Below are positions 54,025 to 62,481 of a stretch of DNA of 64,000 nt, one piece after another. Source of the DNA: Bifidobacterium scaligerum (GTDB lineage Bacteria > Actinomycetota > Actinomycetes > Actinomycetales > Bifidobacteriaceae); assembly GCF_002802865.1 (NCBI RefSeq), contig NZ_PGLQ01000007.1:1-64000 (forward strand). Direction: 5' to 3'. The notes under the pieces were generated by a model, which was given only the letters and a program-made list of their open reading frames with translations, searched no databases and had not been told where the DNA came from. The translations under genes and the position numbers were made by a program. Each line of letters opens with the position of its first letter. The stretch's first letter is position 1.

Positions 54025-54340
54025 TCGTCTCGTCGTCTCGTTGTTCCGTTGTTCCGTTGTTCCGTCGTCTCGTCGTTGACTCCCCCTCGCGTCGGCTCCC
54101 CACTTCGCCCCCTCCTCGCGAATATGTACCACTGACTCACAGTGAGAGATACATATTCGCGAGGGAGGAACCGTTCCTTTGAATATGTACCACTGACTCA
54201 CAGTAAGTGGTACATATTCGCGTGAGGAGAGGCCATCCCCCTGCCGGGAGCCACTCCTAAACGAGGAACCACCTCCCGTGAGGGGTTCCCCTGAATATGT
54301 ACCACTGACGACGTGGCAGCGGTACATATTCGCAAAGGCG
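54025..54340. repeat. Tandem repeats and three GAATATGTACC hairpins
   Basis: At 54026-54076 there is a run of GTTGTTCCG and TCGTCTCG-like units. Then come three related palindromes. At 54114-54164, arms are CCTCGCGAATATGTA and complement. At 54181-54219, arms are GAATATGTACCACT. At 54293-54331, arms are GAATATGTACC. Loops of the first two share GACTCACAGT. A further hairpin of CCGGGAG/CTCCCG lies between. No gene. Confidence 0.8.
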
Positions 54341-54387
54341 AAAGCTAAAAAAACGGAGAACCGTAGATAAACCGATGAGATATGAAA

Positions 54388-54423
54388 GAGCGTCGGACGT
54401 GACTTTAATCACCTCCGACGCTC
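54388..54423 (-). terminator. Terminator of the rpsP-khpA-rimM operon
   Basis: A perfect 10-bp stem (GAGCGTCGGA with complement 54414-54423) is followed on the minus strand by TTTCATA. It lies 22 bases after the rimM stop. Confidence 0.8.
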
Positions 54424-54444
54424 CTTCATGAACGACGATATATT

Positions 54445-55059
54445 TTACAATCCGGGAATCAAACCACCGGGCGGATCGAGCGTCAGGTATTGCCCATCCA
54501 AATCAATCTCCGGTACCAGCTGTTCCACGAACGGTACGAGTGCGGTTTTCTCGACCACATCCTCGCCCTTTGCATTCTGACCAGTCACTACCGGCTCGGT
54601 CAAACGAATCTTCAGCAACGACTGGGCGGGGGAGTCAACCACATCGACCACCTTGCCGACCACCTGACCGGACGGAAGTCCCAGTCCATTATCCTCGGCC
54701 ATACGAGCCTCAAGCCCGATGAGATCTTTCGGATACCATTCGTCGGCCTCCAGCATCTCATCTGGATCGTCGGCTTCACCGTACAGTTCGATGCCGTTCA
54801 ACGCTTCCGCGGCGTTACGGTCGTCGGTGCCTTCAAACTTGATGATCCAACGGTCCTTGAACGTGCGGGAGTTCTCGACGATGTATTCGGTCTCGCCGTC
54901 CTGCTCATAGAGCACCGAGCCGGGCTCGAAACGCCACTCCGGATCGTCGGTAAACAGGCGAACGGTGACCTCGCCCTTCAAGCCTTGTGCCTTACCAATA
55001 CGAGCGACCCTCAGCAACTCAAGCTGCTGAGGGTCGTCGTGCATGTCTTGCTGTGCCAT
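54445..55059 (-). CDS. rimM: 16S rRNA processing protein RimM
   Basis: A 204-residue RimM protein with the N-terminal RimM domain (GKAQGLKGEVTVRLFTDDPEWRF) and the C-terminal PRC-barrel (ADEWYPKDLIGLEA...GKVVDVVD, ending LVPFVEQLVPEID). It helps mature the 30S head. Third gene of the rpsP operon, 15 bases after khpA. The usual next gene trmD does not follow; the operon ends in a terminator. Confidence 0.96.
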   Translation of the reverse strand: MAQQDMHDDPQQLELLRVARIGKAQGLKGEVTVRLFTDDPEWRFEPGSVLYEQDGETEYIVENSRTFKDRWIIKFEGTDDRNAAEALNGIELYGEADDPDEMLEADEWYPKDLIGLEARMAEDNGLGLPSGQVVGKVVDVVDSPAQSLLKIRLTEPVVTGQNAKGEDVVEKTALVPFVEQLVPEIDLDGQYLTLDPPGGLIPGL

Positions 55060-55074
55060 GCTGTGAATTATCCC

Positions 55075-55308
55075 TTATCGACGGACGTCCATGATATCGA
55101 CGCGTACCTTATGATCAGACAGCGCCTGAATCACAGTACGAATCGCATTGGCGGTGCGGCCTCCACGGCCGATCACGCGGCCAATGTCCTCCGGGTTCAC
55201 GCGTACGCGAAGCAGTTCGCCGCGCGCGTTCTCGTGAGACTTGACGGAAACATCATCCGGAAAATCGACGATGTTCTTGATGAGGTGTTCCACAGCCTGT
55301 GCAAGCAT
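55075..55308 (-). CDS. khpA: KH-domain RNA-binding protein KhpA
   Basis: A 77-residue KH protein with the conserved RVRVNPEDIGRVIGRGGRTANAIRTV segment (GxxG at 47-50). Found between rpsP and rimM in most Gram-positive bacteria. AAAGG precedes the ATG, and the gene lies 18 bases after rpsP. Confidence 0.95.
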   Translation of the reverse strand: MLAQAVEHLIKNIVDFPDDVSVKSHENARGELLRVRVNPEDIGRVIGRGGRTANAIRTVIQALSDHKVRVDIMDVRR

Positions 55309-55326
55309 TGCTCAGCCTTTCTCGAA

Positions 55327-55803
55327 TCAGGCTTCAGCCGGAGCTTCTTCAGCAGCGGCATCCTCGGCCGGGGCCTCCTCAGCGGCGGCAGCGGCTTCAG
55401 CCTCAGCCTCAGCCTCAGCCTTAGCCTTGGCCTCAGCCTCGGACTTGGCGGCCTTCAGCTTCTGAGCCTCGTTCTCCACAGCCTCAATGCGAGCAGCGGC
55501 ATCCGGGCCAGCCTCAGCGGTCTTCAGGGTGCCTTCGGCACCTTCGAGGCCCTTGAACTTCTGCCAGTCGCCGGTGATGTTCAGCAGCTTGAAGACCGGC
55601 TCGGACGGCTGAGCGCCGACGCCGAGCCAGTACTGAGCGCGGTCAGACTTGATCTGGATGGTCGAGGGCTGGGTGTTCGGGTTGTAGGTACCGATCTCCT
55701 CGATGACCTTGCCGTCGCGCTTCTTGCGGGAATCAACGACCACCACGCGGTAGAAGGCGTAGAACTTCTTGCCCTGTCGCTTCAGACGAATCTTGGTTGC
55801 CAA
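55327..55803 (-). CDS. rpsP: Small-subunit ribosomal protein S16 with Ala/Glu-rich tail
   Basis: A 158-residue S16. The usual domain occupies about residues 1-85 ([39 protein letters not shown]). The rest is an Ala/Glu/Lys tail, probably helical. The start is a TTG at 55803, 6 bases after AAGGAGA; no in-frame ATG fits. First gene of the rpsP-khpA-rimM operon. Confidence 0.95.
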   Translation of the reverse strand: MATKIRLKRQGKKFYAFYRVVVVDSRKKRDGKVIEEIGTYNPNTQPSTIQIKSDRAQYWLGVGAQPSEPVFKLLNITGDWQKFKGLEGAEGTLKTAEAGPDAAARIEAVENEAQKLKAAKSEAEAKAKAEAEAEAEAAAAAEEAPAEDAAAEEAPAEA

Positions 55804-56107
55804 AATGGCTCTCCTTGTAAATGCTAGGTTTGTGGTTTCTCGGTATGCTGTGTGGGGCACGGCACGCCGGAACCCACGTGTCCTCACGGCACGGGGTGTA
55901 GAGGGCGCCACGCGCGCGTGAATAACTGGCCCATTATAGCGCCGAGCCCCGGACTGAACACGCGTTGAACACGCAGTGAACCGGCTCGCGAACACGTAGC
56001 GAACACGATTCCGTCATGTCTGTGGCGTATTGGTTTGCTGTGCGTGATGTTCGCGGGGTCTCGCTGTGTTTTTGGGTGTGATTCTTAGCGTGATTTCAGT
56101 GTGATTC
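55804..56107 (-). promoter_or_regulatory. rpsP promoter and ~130-base leader
   Basis: On the minus strand a perfect TATAAT (55933-55938) lies 130 bases before the rpsP start, with poor -35 candidates (TGTTCA or GTGTTC) among three CGTGTTCA-like repeats. The leader carries GC-rich stems around 55850-55905. The rest, to 56107, has two GTGATTCTTAGCGTG copies and no gene. Confidence 0.55.
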
Positions 56108-57220
56108 TTAGCGTGCCTTGAGCGCGAGCGTTGCGGTGAGGGCCAGATGGTCGGTGTCTTTGATTTCGAATGACGTGACGTTGCTGACAGTCAAACCCGG
56201 CGTGAACAACACATGATCCAGTTCGATGCGTGGCCATTTGATCCATCGGGGGAAGGTCAAGGTCGGGCCGGACGCTTGGGTCAGGCTTGCGTCTTTGAAA
56301 CCGGACTTCAGCAGCGCACGGAAACTGGGGTGGTCGGTACTGGAGTTGAGATCGCCCATAACAACGGCTATGTTGTGCTCTCCGATCGATGACGCCTTGG
56401 CGACCGATCCGAGGCCGACGATGCCGGCCGACCAATCGACGCAGCCGCGCATCGGAGATTTCGGATGTGCCGAGCAGAACGTGACTGTGCGGTTGTGGTG
56501 CGGTGCTGGAGAATCGTCAGGGGTTCTGTCGAAAGCGTTCGTTGCGTTATCGACCTCAGTGGCAACGGTGTGCGCGAGTTTCAAGGTGATCGCCGGCACG
56601 TCGGCCGCCGGAATGGTAACCACATTGGGTACGGCTGCGGCGGGTTCGTATCGGGAGAATACTACGTTATAGCCGCCGTTATCTGTGGCCTTGGGCTCGC
56701 CCGATTGACGATAGGGGAGCAGCTGCGCGATGCCTGCCGTGTCCAGCCGCGCGATCAGCTCATCGGAGACTTCCTGCAATGCCAGCACCGCGATGTGGCG
56801 TTCGCGTACCGCTTCTACAATCGCCTCGGCATTTGCGCGGCCATACCGGCAGTTCAGCGTCATAACCGCAAACTGGTTCGGCAGTGTTTCAGGCAGTGTT
56901 TCACGAGAGGTTTCACGGTCTCCCGATGGTGTTTCACGGTAGGTTTCACGCGTTGATCGAGTACTGGTCCTGAATCCGGTACCCCAATAGCTGATACGCT
57001 GCGAACTGGTCATCAGAGCCGTGACCAACAACAGGCAGACGAATCCCCAATGATGTTGCCAAGCCGCCACGCCGGCCAATACAACCAGCGGAATCCACAG
57101 GAATGGCGTGAGCGCAATCATATACGGCATTGGCATATGCGCTTCAAGGCCTGCCGGCAGCGCTGACAATCCCAGCCAAAGCCATGCGAGGATGACTACT
57201 ACCGCAAACAACGTAGTCAT
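56108..57220 (-). CDS. Membrane-anchored endonuclease/exonuclease/phosphatase family protein
   Basis: A 370-residue protein. Three hydrophobic segments in the first 85 residues are followed by a repeated RET-motif linker (about 90-115), then an EEP fold domain outside the membrane. Family motifs: MTLNCRYGRAN, LQEVSDE, SAHPKSP, VVMGDLNSS and ELDHVLF with TDHLAL at the end. The substrate (nucleic acid, lipid or sugar phosphate) is unknown. AAGGAG lies 8 bases before the ATG. Confidence 0.88.
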   Translation of the reverse strand: MTTLFAVVVILAWLWLGLSALPAGLEAHMPMPYMIALTPFLWIPLVVLAGVAAWQHHWGFVCLLLVTALMTSSQRISYWGTGFRTSTRSTRETYRETPSGDRETSRETLPETLPNQFAVMTLNCRYGRANAEAIVEAVRERHIAVLALQEVSDELIARLDTAGIAQLLPYRQSGEPKATDNGGYNVVFSRYEPAAAVPNVVTIPAADVPAITLKLAHTVATEVDNATNAFDRTPDDSPAPHHNRTVTFCSAHPKSPMRGCVDWSAGIVGLGSVAKASSIGEHNIAVVMGDLNSSTDHPSFRALLKSGFKDASLTQASGPTLTFPRWIKWPRIELDHVLFTPGLTVSNVTSFEIKDTDHLALTATLALKAR

Positions 57221-57239
57221 GGATACACTCCTTAAGTAC

Positions 57240-57268
57240 CGAACTTACGTAAGTATTGGACTTACGTA
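57240..57268 (-). promoter_or_regulatory. ACTTACGTAAGT palindrome before the EEP gene
   Basis: A perfect 12-base palindrome (57243-57254) and a second half-related CTTACGTA (57261-57268) lie 20-48 bases upstream of the EEP start. Repeat spacing suggests a regulator site. I do not recognise the regulator. Confidence 0.45.
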
Positions 57269-57293
57269 CTGAGCTGCTGAAGTACAAAAAATA

Positions 57294-57319
57294 GGCTCCC
57301 CTCCTTCAAGAGGGGAGCC
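57294..57319 (-). terminator. ffh terminator
   Basis: A perfect 10-bp stem (GGCTCCCCTC with complement) with a 6-base loop is followed on the minus strand by TATTTTTTG. It lies 15 bases after the ffh stop. Confidence 0.92.
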
Positions 57320-57334
57320 GGAAGAAGCTGGGAA

Positions 57335-58996
57335 TCAGCGGCCGAACAGACCACCGATTCCGCCGCCAAGGTTCGGCGGCATCTCCATGCCGTTGCCCTC
57401 GGCGTTGTTCATCATCTGCTCAAGGCCGGCGGGCAGGGCCGGGTTCTGCGGCTTCTTGGCGAATGCGGAACCGCCGGTGGAGCCAGAGGACTTGCCGGCC
57501 AGCTTGTCGCGCAATGCCTTCTCCTCGGCTTCGCGCTTCATCGGGTTGCCGGACTTGCCGCCCTTCTTCTTGTTCTTGCCTTTCCGCTTGCTGTTACCCG
57601 AACCGGGGCCGCCGAAGCCGGGGATGCCTCCGCCCATGCCGGCGCGGTTGGACATGCGCTTCATCATCTTTGCGGCCTGCTCAAAACGCTGCAGCAGCGC
57701 GTTGACCTGCGAAACCGTTACGCCGGAACCGTAGGCGATGCGGGCGCGGCGTGAACCGTTGATAATCGACGGATCGCGGCGTTCGGCCGGCGTCATCGAG
57801 CGGATAATCGCCTCGGTGCGGTCGATTTCCTTCTCATCGAACTGTTCCAGTTCCTTGCGGTGCTGGGCCATACCCGGAATCATGCCGAGCAGCGACTTCA
57901 TCGAACCGAGTTTCCTGACCTGCTGCAGCTGATCCAGGAAATCGTCCAAGCCGAACGATCCATCGGAGATCTTGGCGGCGGCCTTGCGAGCCTCCTCCTC
58001 GTCGAACTGCTTCTGCGCCTGCTCGATCAGGGTCATGATGTCGCCCATGTCGAGGATACGCGAAGCCATACGGTCCGGATGGAAGACTTCGAAATCCTTC
58101 AGCCCCTCACCGTTGGAGGCGAACAGGATCGGCTTGCCGGTCACGGATGCCACGGACAGTGCCGCACCGCCGCGGGCGTCGCCATCGAGCTTGGAGAGCA
58201 CCACGCCGGTGAAGTCCACGCCCTCGTCGAAAGCCTTGGCGGTTTTGACCGCATCCTGACCGATCATCGCGTCGATGACGAACAGAATCTCGTTGGGCTG
58301 CACGGCGTCTCGAATGTCGCGAGCCTGCTTCATCAGCTCTTCATCCACGCCCAAACGGCCGGCGGTATCAATGATCACCGTGTCATACAGCTTTTGCTTG
58401 GCCAGCGTGATGGAATCACGGGCCACCTTAACCGGGTCGCCGGTGGTGAGTCCCGGAGCAGAAACCGCTTCGCCGCCTTCGGCCTGGGTCTGTACGCCCT
58501 TTTCCGGTGCGTATACCGGCACGCCGGCGCGTTCGCCGACCACCTGCAGCTGCGTCACGGCGTTCGGACGCTGCAGATCGGCCGCCACCAGCAGCGGCGT
58601 GTGGCCGGCGTCCTTGAGCCAGTAGCCGAGTTTGCCGGCCAGCGTGGTCTTACCGGCACCCTGAAGACCGGCGAGCATGATGATCGTCGGCGGATTCTTG
58701 GCGAAGTTCAGCGGACGATCCACGCCCTGACCGAGCACATCGGTCAACTCTTCGTGAACGATCTTCACCACCTGCTGGGCGGGATTGAGCGCCTCGGACA
58801 CCTCGGTGCCCAGCGCGCGCTCGCGCACCTTGCCGGTGAAGGAGCGTACCACTTCGAGCGCCACGTCGGCGTCGAGCAGTGCGCGGCGAATTTCGCGGAT
58901 CGTGCCGTCGATATCCGCTTCGGAAAGCTTGCCCTTGCTCTTCAGATGCTTGAACGCATTCGAGAGTCTGTCAGTCAAAGAAGAAAATGCTGCCAT
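57335..58996 (-). CDS. ffh: Signal recognition particle protein Ffh
   Basis: A 553-residue SRP54 GTPase. The N domain is followed by the G domain with P-loop GLQGAGKTT, DTAGRLGVDEELM and SKLDGDARGG. The Met-rich M domain (about 330-460) binds 4.5S RNA. The tail beyond about residue 465 is Gly/Lys/Met-rich. Targets ribosomes making membrane proteins. The start at 58996 (MAAFSSLTDRL) matches the family. There is no clear ribosome binding site, and a TAGACT 10 bases upstream suggests an almost leaderless mRNA. Confidence 0.96.
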   Translation of the reverse strand: MAAFSSLTDRLSNAFKHLKSKGKLSEADIDGTIREIRRALLDADVALEVVRSFTGKVRERALGTEVSEALNPAQQVVKIVHEELTDVLGQGVDRPLNFAKNPPTIIMLAGLQGAGKTTLAGKLGYWLKDAGHTPLLVAADLQRPNAVTQLQVVGERAGVPVYAPEKGVQTQAEGGEAVSAPGLTTGDPVKVARDSITLAKQKLYDTVIIDTAGRLGVDEELMKQARDIRDAVQPNEILFVIDAMIGQDAVKTAKAFDEGVDFTGVVLSKLDGDARGGAALSVASVTGKPILFASNGEGLKDFEVFHPDRMASRILDMGDIMTLIEQAQKQFDEEEARKAAAKISDGSFGLDDFLDQLQQVRKLGSMKSLLGMIPGMAQHRKELEQFDEKEIDRTEAIIRSMTPAERRDPSIINGSRRARIAYGSGVTVSQVNALLQRFEQAAKMMKRMSNRAGMGGGIPGFGGPGSGNSKRKGKNKKKGGKSGNPMKREAEEKALRDKLAGKSSGSTGGSAFAKKPQNPALPAGLEQMMNNAEGNGMEMPPNLGGGIGGLFGR

Positions 58997-59480
58997 AATG
59001 GGCAACAGTCTAGCCGTCACGCGGGAAATTGCGCCGTGCTGCGCTTGACCATGTACTTTTCGCGCGAAAAGTACGCTATCGGGCCTTTCGCGGCGTCCAT
59101 ACGCACTCCATACGCAGTCCATACGCAATTTTCGTGCGAAAAGTGCGGGAACGGGGTCTTGCGAGGTGCTTACACGCAATTTTCGTGCGAAAAGTGCATG
59201 GGGGAGAAGGAGGAGAGAGAGGAGGGGGAGCGGGAGTGGGGGAGTTCATTCGCTGGCGGCGCAACTGCGCTGTGTTGATCGAGGGGTCTCCGGTACTATG
59301 GAATGGCTAAAAATCCAGTGTTTTTTGGAATGCTTATGCTGTTTTGAAAATCCTTGGACACCACCCTATACGCAGACTGCCGTGCGCCCTCGCGAATCGA
59401 GCCAACGGGTCGGAGAAAACCGTGAGCCAGTGAAGTAGCGGGCCAACGCAGACATGCCGTGCAATAAGGAAGGCCCGCTT
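58997..59480. repeat. 484-bp gene-free region with three TTTTCGYGCGAAAA palindromes
   Basis: A perfect 22-base palindrome around CTTTTCGCGCGAAAAG (59053-59074) is followed by two copies of ACGCAATTTTCGTGCGAAAA (about 59123 and 59173), 50 bases apart. The upstream ffh promoter and the CDF gene leader lie at the edges. No gene is seen. Confidence 0.7.
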
Positions 59481-60389
59481 ATGCCACAACATAAAACCAT
59501 CGAACGCAAAGCCCTGATCGTTGGCATCGTTGTCAATACGATTCAGGTTGCGGCCGGTATGGCCGTGTTCTTCATGACCGGTCTCAAGGCCATGTTCCTC
59601 GATTTCTCCTTTACCGCCATCTCTGTGCTTTCAGGTCTGGTCGCGGTGTATCTGTCTACCCGAACCGTGCGCACCACCGAACGGTTCCCCAACGGCATGT
59701 TCGCGCTGGAACCGATCTATGCGATCTGCAAAGCCATCTTCACCATGTCCCTGCTGGTGTATTCGCTGATCGACGTCTGCCAGGTGGCCTACGACTACTT
59801 TGTGCTCGGCGACGGCGAACGCATCGTCACCGGACCGGTGGTGATCTATGAAGTGGCCACTGTGCTGATCTGCTTCGGCCTGTACGTGTATTACCGTCGT
59901 GAAAACCGGGTTATTCGCAACGCCAGCACCATGCTCACTGCCGAATGCAAAAGCACGCTGGTGGATGGTGCGATGTCGTTTGGCATCGGTGCGGTAGCGG
60001 TGTTCCTGATGATATTGCCCGCTGGAGGCCCGTTGGACTTCCTGCATTACACCGGTGACTTCTTCATCACCGTGGCATTGGTCGCGCTGACTATCAAAGA
60101 GCCGTTCAGCGTGCTCAAGGAAGCATTCATCGAATTGGTCGGCGGTGTGCATGATGATGACGAGACCAACGCGTTTGCGGAATCCGCCGCGCTGCGTCAT
60201 CTGCCTAAAGGCACTGAATACGAGCAGACGTTGATTTTCAAGACCGGCATGAACTACACGGTGGACGTGTACCTGAGCGGTGTGAGCGACACGATTGACG
60301 TGGCTGACCTAGTGGAGTGCAAGCGCTCGCTGGAACAGGAACTCAAGAAACGGCTGCACATCGTGGATGTGGACTTCGTATTCGACTAA
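59481..60389 (+). CDS. CDF-superfamily-like membrane protein with altered metal site
   Basis: A 302-residue protein with about six helices and a C-terminal cytoplasmic domain, as in cation diffusion facilitators. The usual DxxxD of helix 2 is Asp41-xxx-Thr45 (LDFSFTAIS). The usual HxxxD of helix 5 is Ser158-xxx-Asp162 (ECKSTLVDG). The canonical Zn/Mn site is thus incomplete, so ion specificity or transport ability is uncertain. AAGGAAGG lies 7 bases before the ATG at 59481. Confidence 0.78.
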   Translation: MPQHKTIERKALIVGIVVNTIQVAAGMAVFFMTGLKAMFLDFSFTAISVLSGLVAVYLSTRTVRTTERFPNGMFALEPIYAICKAIFTMSLLVYSLIDVCQVAYDYFVLGDGERIVTGPVVIYEVATVLICFGLYVYYRRENRVIRNASTMLTAECKSTLVDGAMSFGIGAVAVFLMILPAGGPLDFLHYTGDFFITVALVALTIKEPFSVLKEAFIELVGGVHDDDETNAFAESAALRHLPKGTEYEQTLIFKTGMNYTVDVYLSGVSDTIDVADLVECKRSLEQELKKRLHIVDVDFVFD

Positions 60390-60416
60390 ATTATTGAGCG
60401 ATTAGTCGGAACGTTC

Positions 60417-60463
60417 AGTGGTACGTCATCGCCGTATTGCTTATTGCGTGATAACGTACCACT
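60417..60463 (+). terminator. Terminator of the CDF-like gene
   Basis: Arms AGTGGTACGT (60417-60426) and complement (60454-60463) form a stem of 10 or more base pairs, followed by TCATTTTTTG. Confidence 0.75.
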
Positions 60464-60553
60464 TCATTTTTTGATGGCTTTCCATCTTGAGCCAAAAAGT
60501 GGGGTCCAAACGGCTTGGGAACCGGTGTACCACTCGGTTGTGGCAAAAAATAA

Positions 60554-60596
60554 TGGCACGATTGCGCAATAATATGCATTTTGCGCAATCGTGCCA
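60554..60596 (-). terminator. cysS terminator
   Basis: A perfect 16-bp stem (TGGCACGATTGCGCAA, 60554-60569, with complement 60581-60596) is followed on the minus strand by TTATTTTTTG. It lies 31 bases after the cysS stop. Confidence 0.9.
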
Positions 60597-60626
60597 CGAA
60601 CAATTACCGGAACGCTACTTCAAACG

Positions 60627-62276
60627 CTACTTCAAGCTCCAAGTCGAACCCTGCGGGCCGTCCTCGATGGCGATGCCGGCTGCGCCCAAAGCGTCGCGAA
60701 TCGCGTCGGCCTTGGCGAAGTCACGAGCCTTGCGAGCCTCCTGACGGGCCTGGAGCTGTTCGGTGATCAACGCCTCAAGCGCCGTGTGCTCGGGAGACTC
60801 GTCCGCGCCTGTGCCGGCTCCGCCTGCCGCACCGTCGGAGAGCCACGGCTCGGCCAACGGATCCAAGCCCAACGTGTCGAGCATGGCACGCACAGAGACC
60901 AGAATCTCGCGGACCTCAGCCTTGGCCGCCTCGGAATCCACGCGGTCGGCAAGCTTGGACAACAGCGTATTGCCGGAGCGGATGGCGGTGAAGATCGCGG
61001 CGGTCGCACCGGACACATTGATGTCGTCATTCATTGCAGCCACGAAGTCGACAGGCAGAGCGTCGGCGGACACTGCGGCCACCTCTTCACGGGAGGGCTG
61101 GTCTTCCAACACCACGCCAGCGCGCTCGATGAAGTTCGCAATGCGGTCGTAAGCAGCTTGTGCCTCCACCAGCGCCTGATCGGACCACTCCAGCATCGAG
61201 CGATATTGCACGGAGCCGAGGGCGTAACGCACCACCCAGGCGGAATGCTCGGCCAATACGGAAGGCACGGACAGGCCGGTGCCCAGCGACTTCGACATCT
61301 TCTCGCCCTTGGCGGTCACCCACGCCGAATGCATCCAACGGGCCGCAGAGGGGTATCCTGCCGCTCGGGTCTGGGCCATCTCGTTCTCATGATGCGGGAA
61401 ACGCAGGTCCAAGCCGCCGCCATGGATGTCGAAGCCGTCGCCCAAGTAGCGGTGCGACATGGCGGAGCACTCGATATGCCAGCCCGGGCGGCCGACGCCG
61501 AACGGCGTGGACCAGCGAGCATCCTCAGGATCGGTGTCCTTCGGGGCTTTCCACAGTGCGAAGTCACGCGGATCATGCTTGTCGGGGGAAATGTCGGCCG
61601 GATCGACAGGGTTGTACTTGTCTTCACCGGCGGCATCCACGGACGGACCCATCCGATCGGCGACGGCCGCGGCCTCGTCCACTTCAGCGGTCTGCTTCTG
61701 ATGGGTCAGCTCGCCGTAATGCGGCCAAGATGCCACATCGAAGTACACGTTGCCGGTCGGTTTGCCGTCCGCGTCGGTCACCACGTAGCCGTGACCGTTG
61801 TCCAGAATGCGCTGGATGAGATCGATCATGTCCGACATATGGCCGGTGGCGCGAGGCTCGACGGTCGGAGGCAGCACGCCAAGTGTGTTGTAGGCCTCGG
61901 TGAATTCGCGCTCGTAGTAGTAGGCGCGTGCCCACCAGCGTTGACCTGCGGCTGCGGCCTTATCGAGAATCTTGTCGTCGATATCGGTCACATTGCGCAC
62001 GAACGTGACCTTGTAGCCAAGCTTCAGGAACCAACGGCGCACGATATCGAACGCCACGGCCGCGCGAATATGGCCGATATGCGGAGATGACTGCACCGTT
62101 GCGCCACACACGTAAATGCCCACTTCGCCGGGTTTGATCGGTACGAAATGGCTGACCTGATGTGAAGCCGTATCGTAGAGGCTGAGTTCGGCCGCGGCCT
62201 TGGCCACGTGTACCGGAGTCAGACTCGAAGGCATGACGGAATTGTTGAAATCCTGCGGTTCTTGGCTGTTTCCCAT
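60627..62276 (-). CDS. cysS: Cysteinyl-tRNA synthetase
   Basis: A 549-residue class I synthetase that charges tRNA-Cys. The zinc/ATP region shows VGIYVCGATVQSSPHIGHIR (HIGH), then GRPGWHIECSAMS and HGGGLDLRFPHHENE, and KMSKSL. The N-terminal 25 residues before the synthetase core are extra. The ATG at 62276 has no strong binding site; an ATG at 62234 is an alternative. The mRNA may be leaderless. Confidence 0.95.
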   Translation of the reverse strand: MGNSQEPQDFNNSVMPSSLTPVHVAKAAAELSLYDTASHQVSHFVPIKPGEVGIYVCGATVQSSPHIGHIRAAVAFDIVRRWFLKLGYKVTFVRNVTDIDDKILDKAAAAGQRWWARAYYYEREFTEAYNTLGVLPPTVEPRATGHMSDMIDLIQRILDNGHGYVVTDADGKPTGNVYFDVASWPHYGELTHQKQTAEVDEAAAVADRMGPSVDAAGEDKYNPVDPADISPDKHDPRDFALWKAPKDTDPEDARWSTPFGVGRPGWHIECSAMSHRYLGDGFDIHGGGLDLRFPHHENEMAQTRAAGYPSAARWMHSAWVTAKGEKMSKSLGTGLSVPSVLAEHSAWVVRYALGSVQYRSMLEWSDQALVEAQAAYDRIANFIERAGVVLEDQPSREEVAAVSADALPVDFVAAMNDDINVSGATAAIFTAIRSGNTLLSKLADRVDSEAAKAEVREILVSVRAMLDTLGLDPLAEPWLSDGAAGGAGTGADESPEHTALEALITEQLQARQEARKARDFAKADAIRDALGAAGIAIEDGPQGSTWSLK

Positions 62277-62343
62277 AACAGTCAAGCGTAGGAAACGAGT
62301 CAGACATGAAGCGCCGCCGGAGTATGGCGATGTTCGAATTGCG

Positions 62344-62391
62344 ACGGCCGCTCGGACGGCCGCTCGGACGATCGCTCGGACGGCCGCTCGG
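62344..62391. repeat. Four 12-bp tandem repeats
   Basis: ACGGCCGCTCGG is present four times in a row (the third copy reads ACGATCGCTCGG), between cysS and the amidotransferase gene. Each unit contains the palindrome CGGCCG. Confidence 0.85.
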
Positions 62392-62481
62392 CCCTTCGCC
62401 CCCGCCCATTGCCAGCCGCCGCCCCCGCCATTATTCGCACGGTTTACATATACGGGTGCAGTTCGTGCCACAATGGAAGGC

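Noticed and set aside
62200..62481. A longer N-terminus for the amidotransferase
   Set aside because: The extension overlaps the divergent cysS start and the 12-bp tandem repeats and has no homologous look. The domain starts at MATPQVLILQH.
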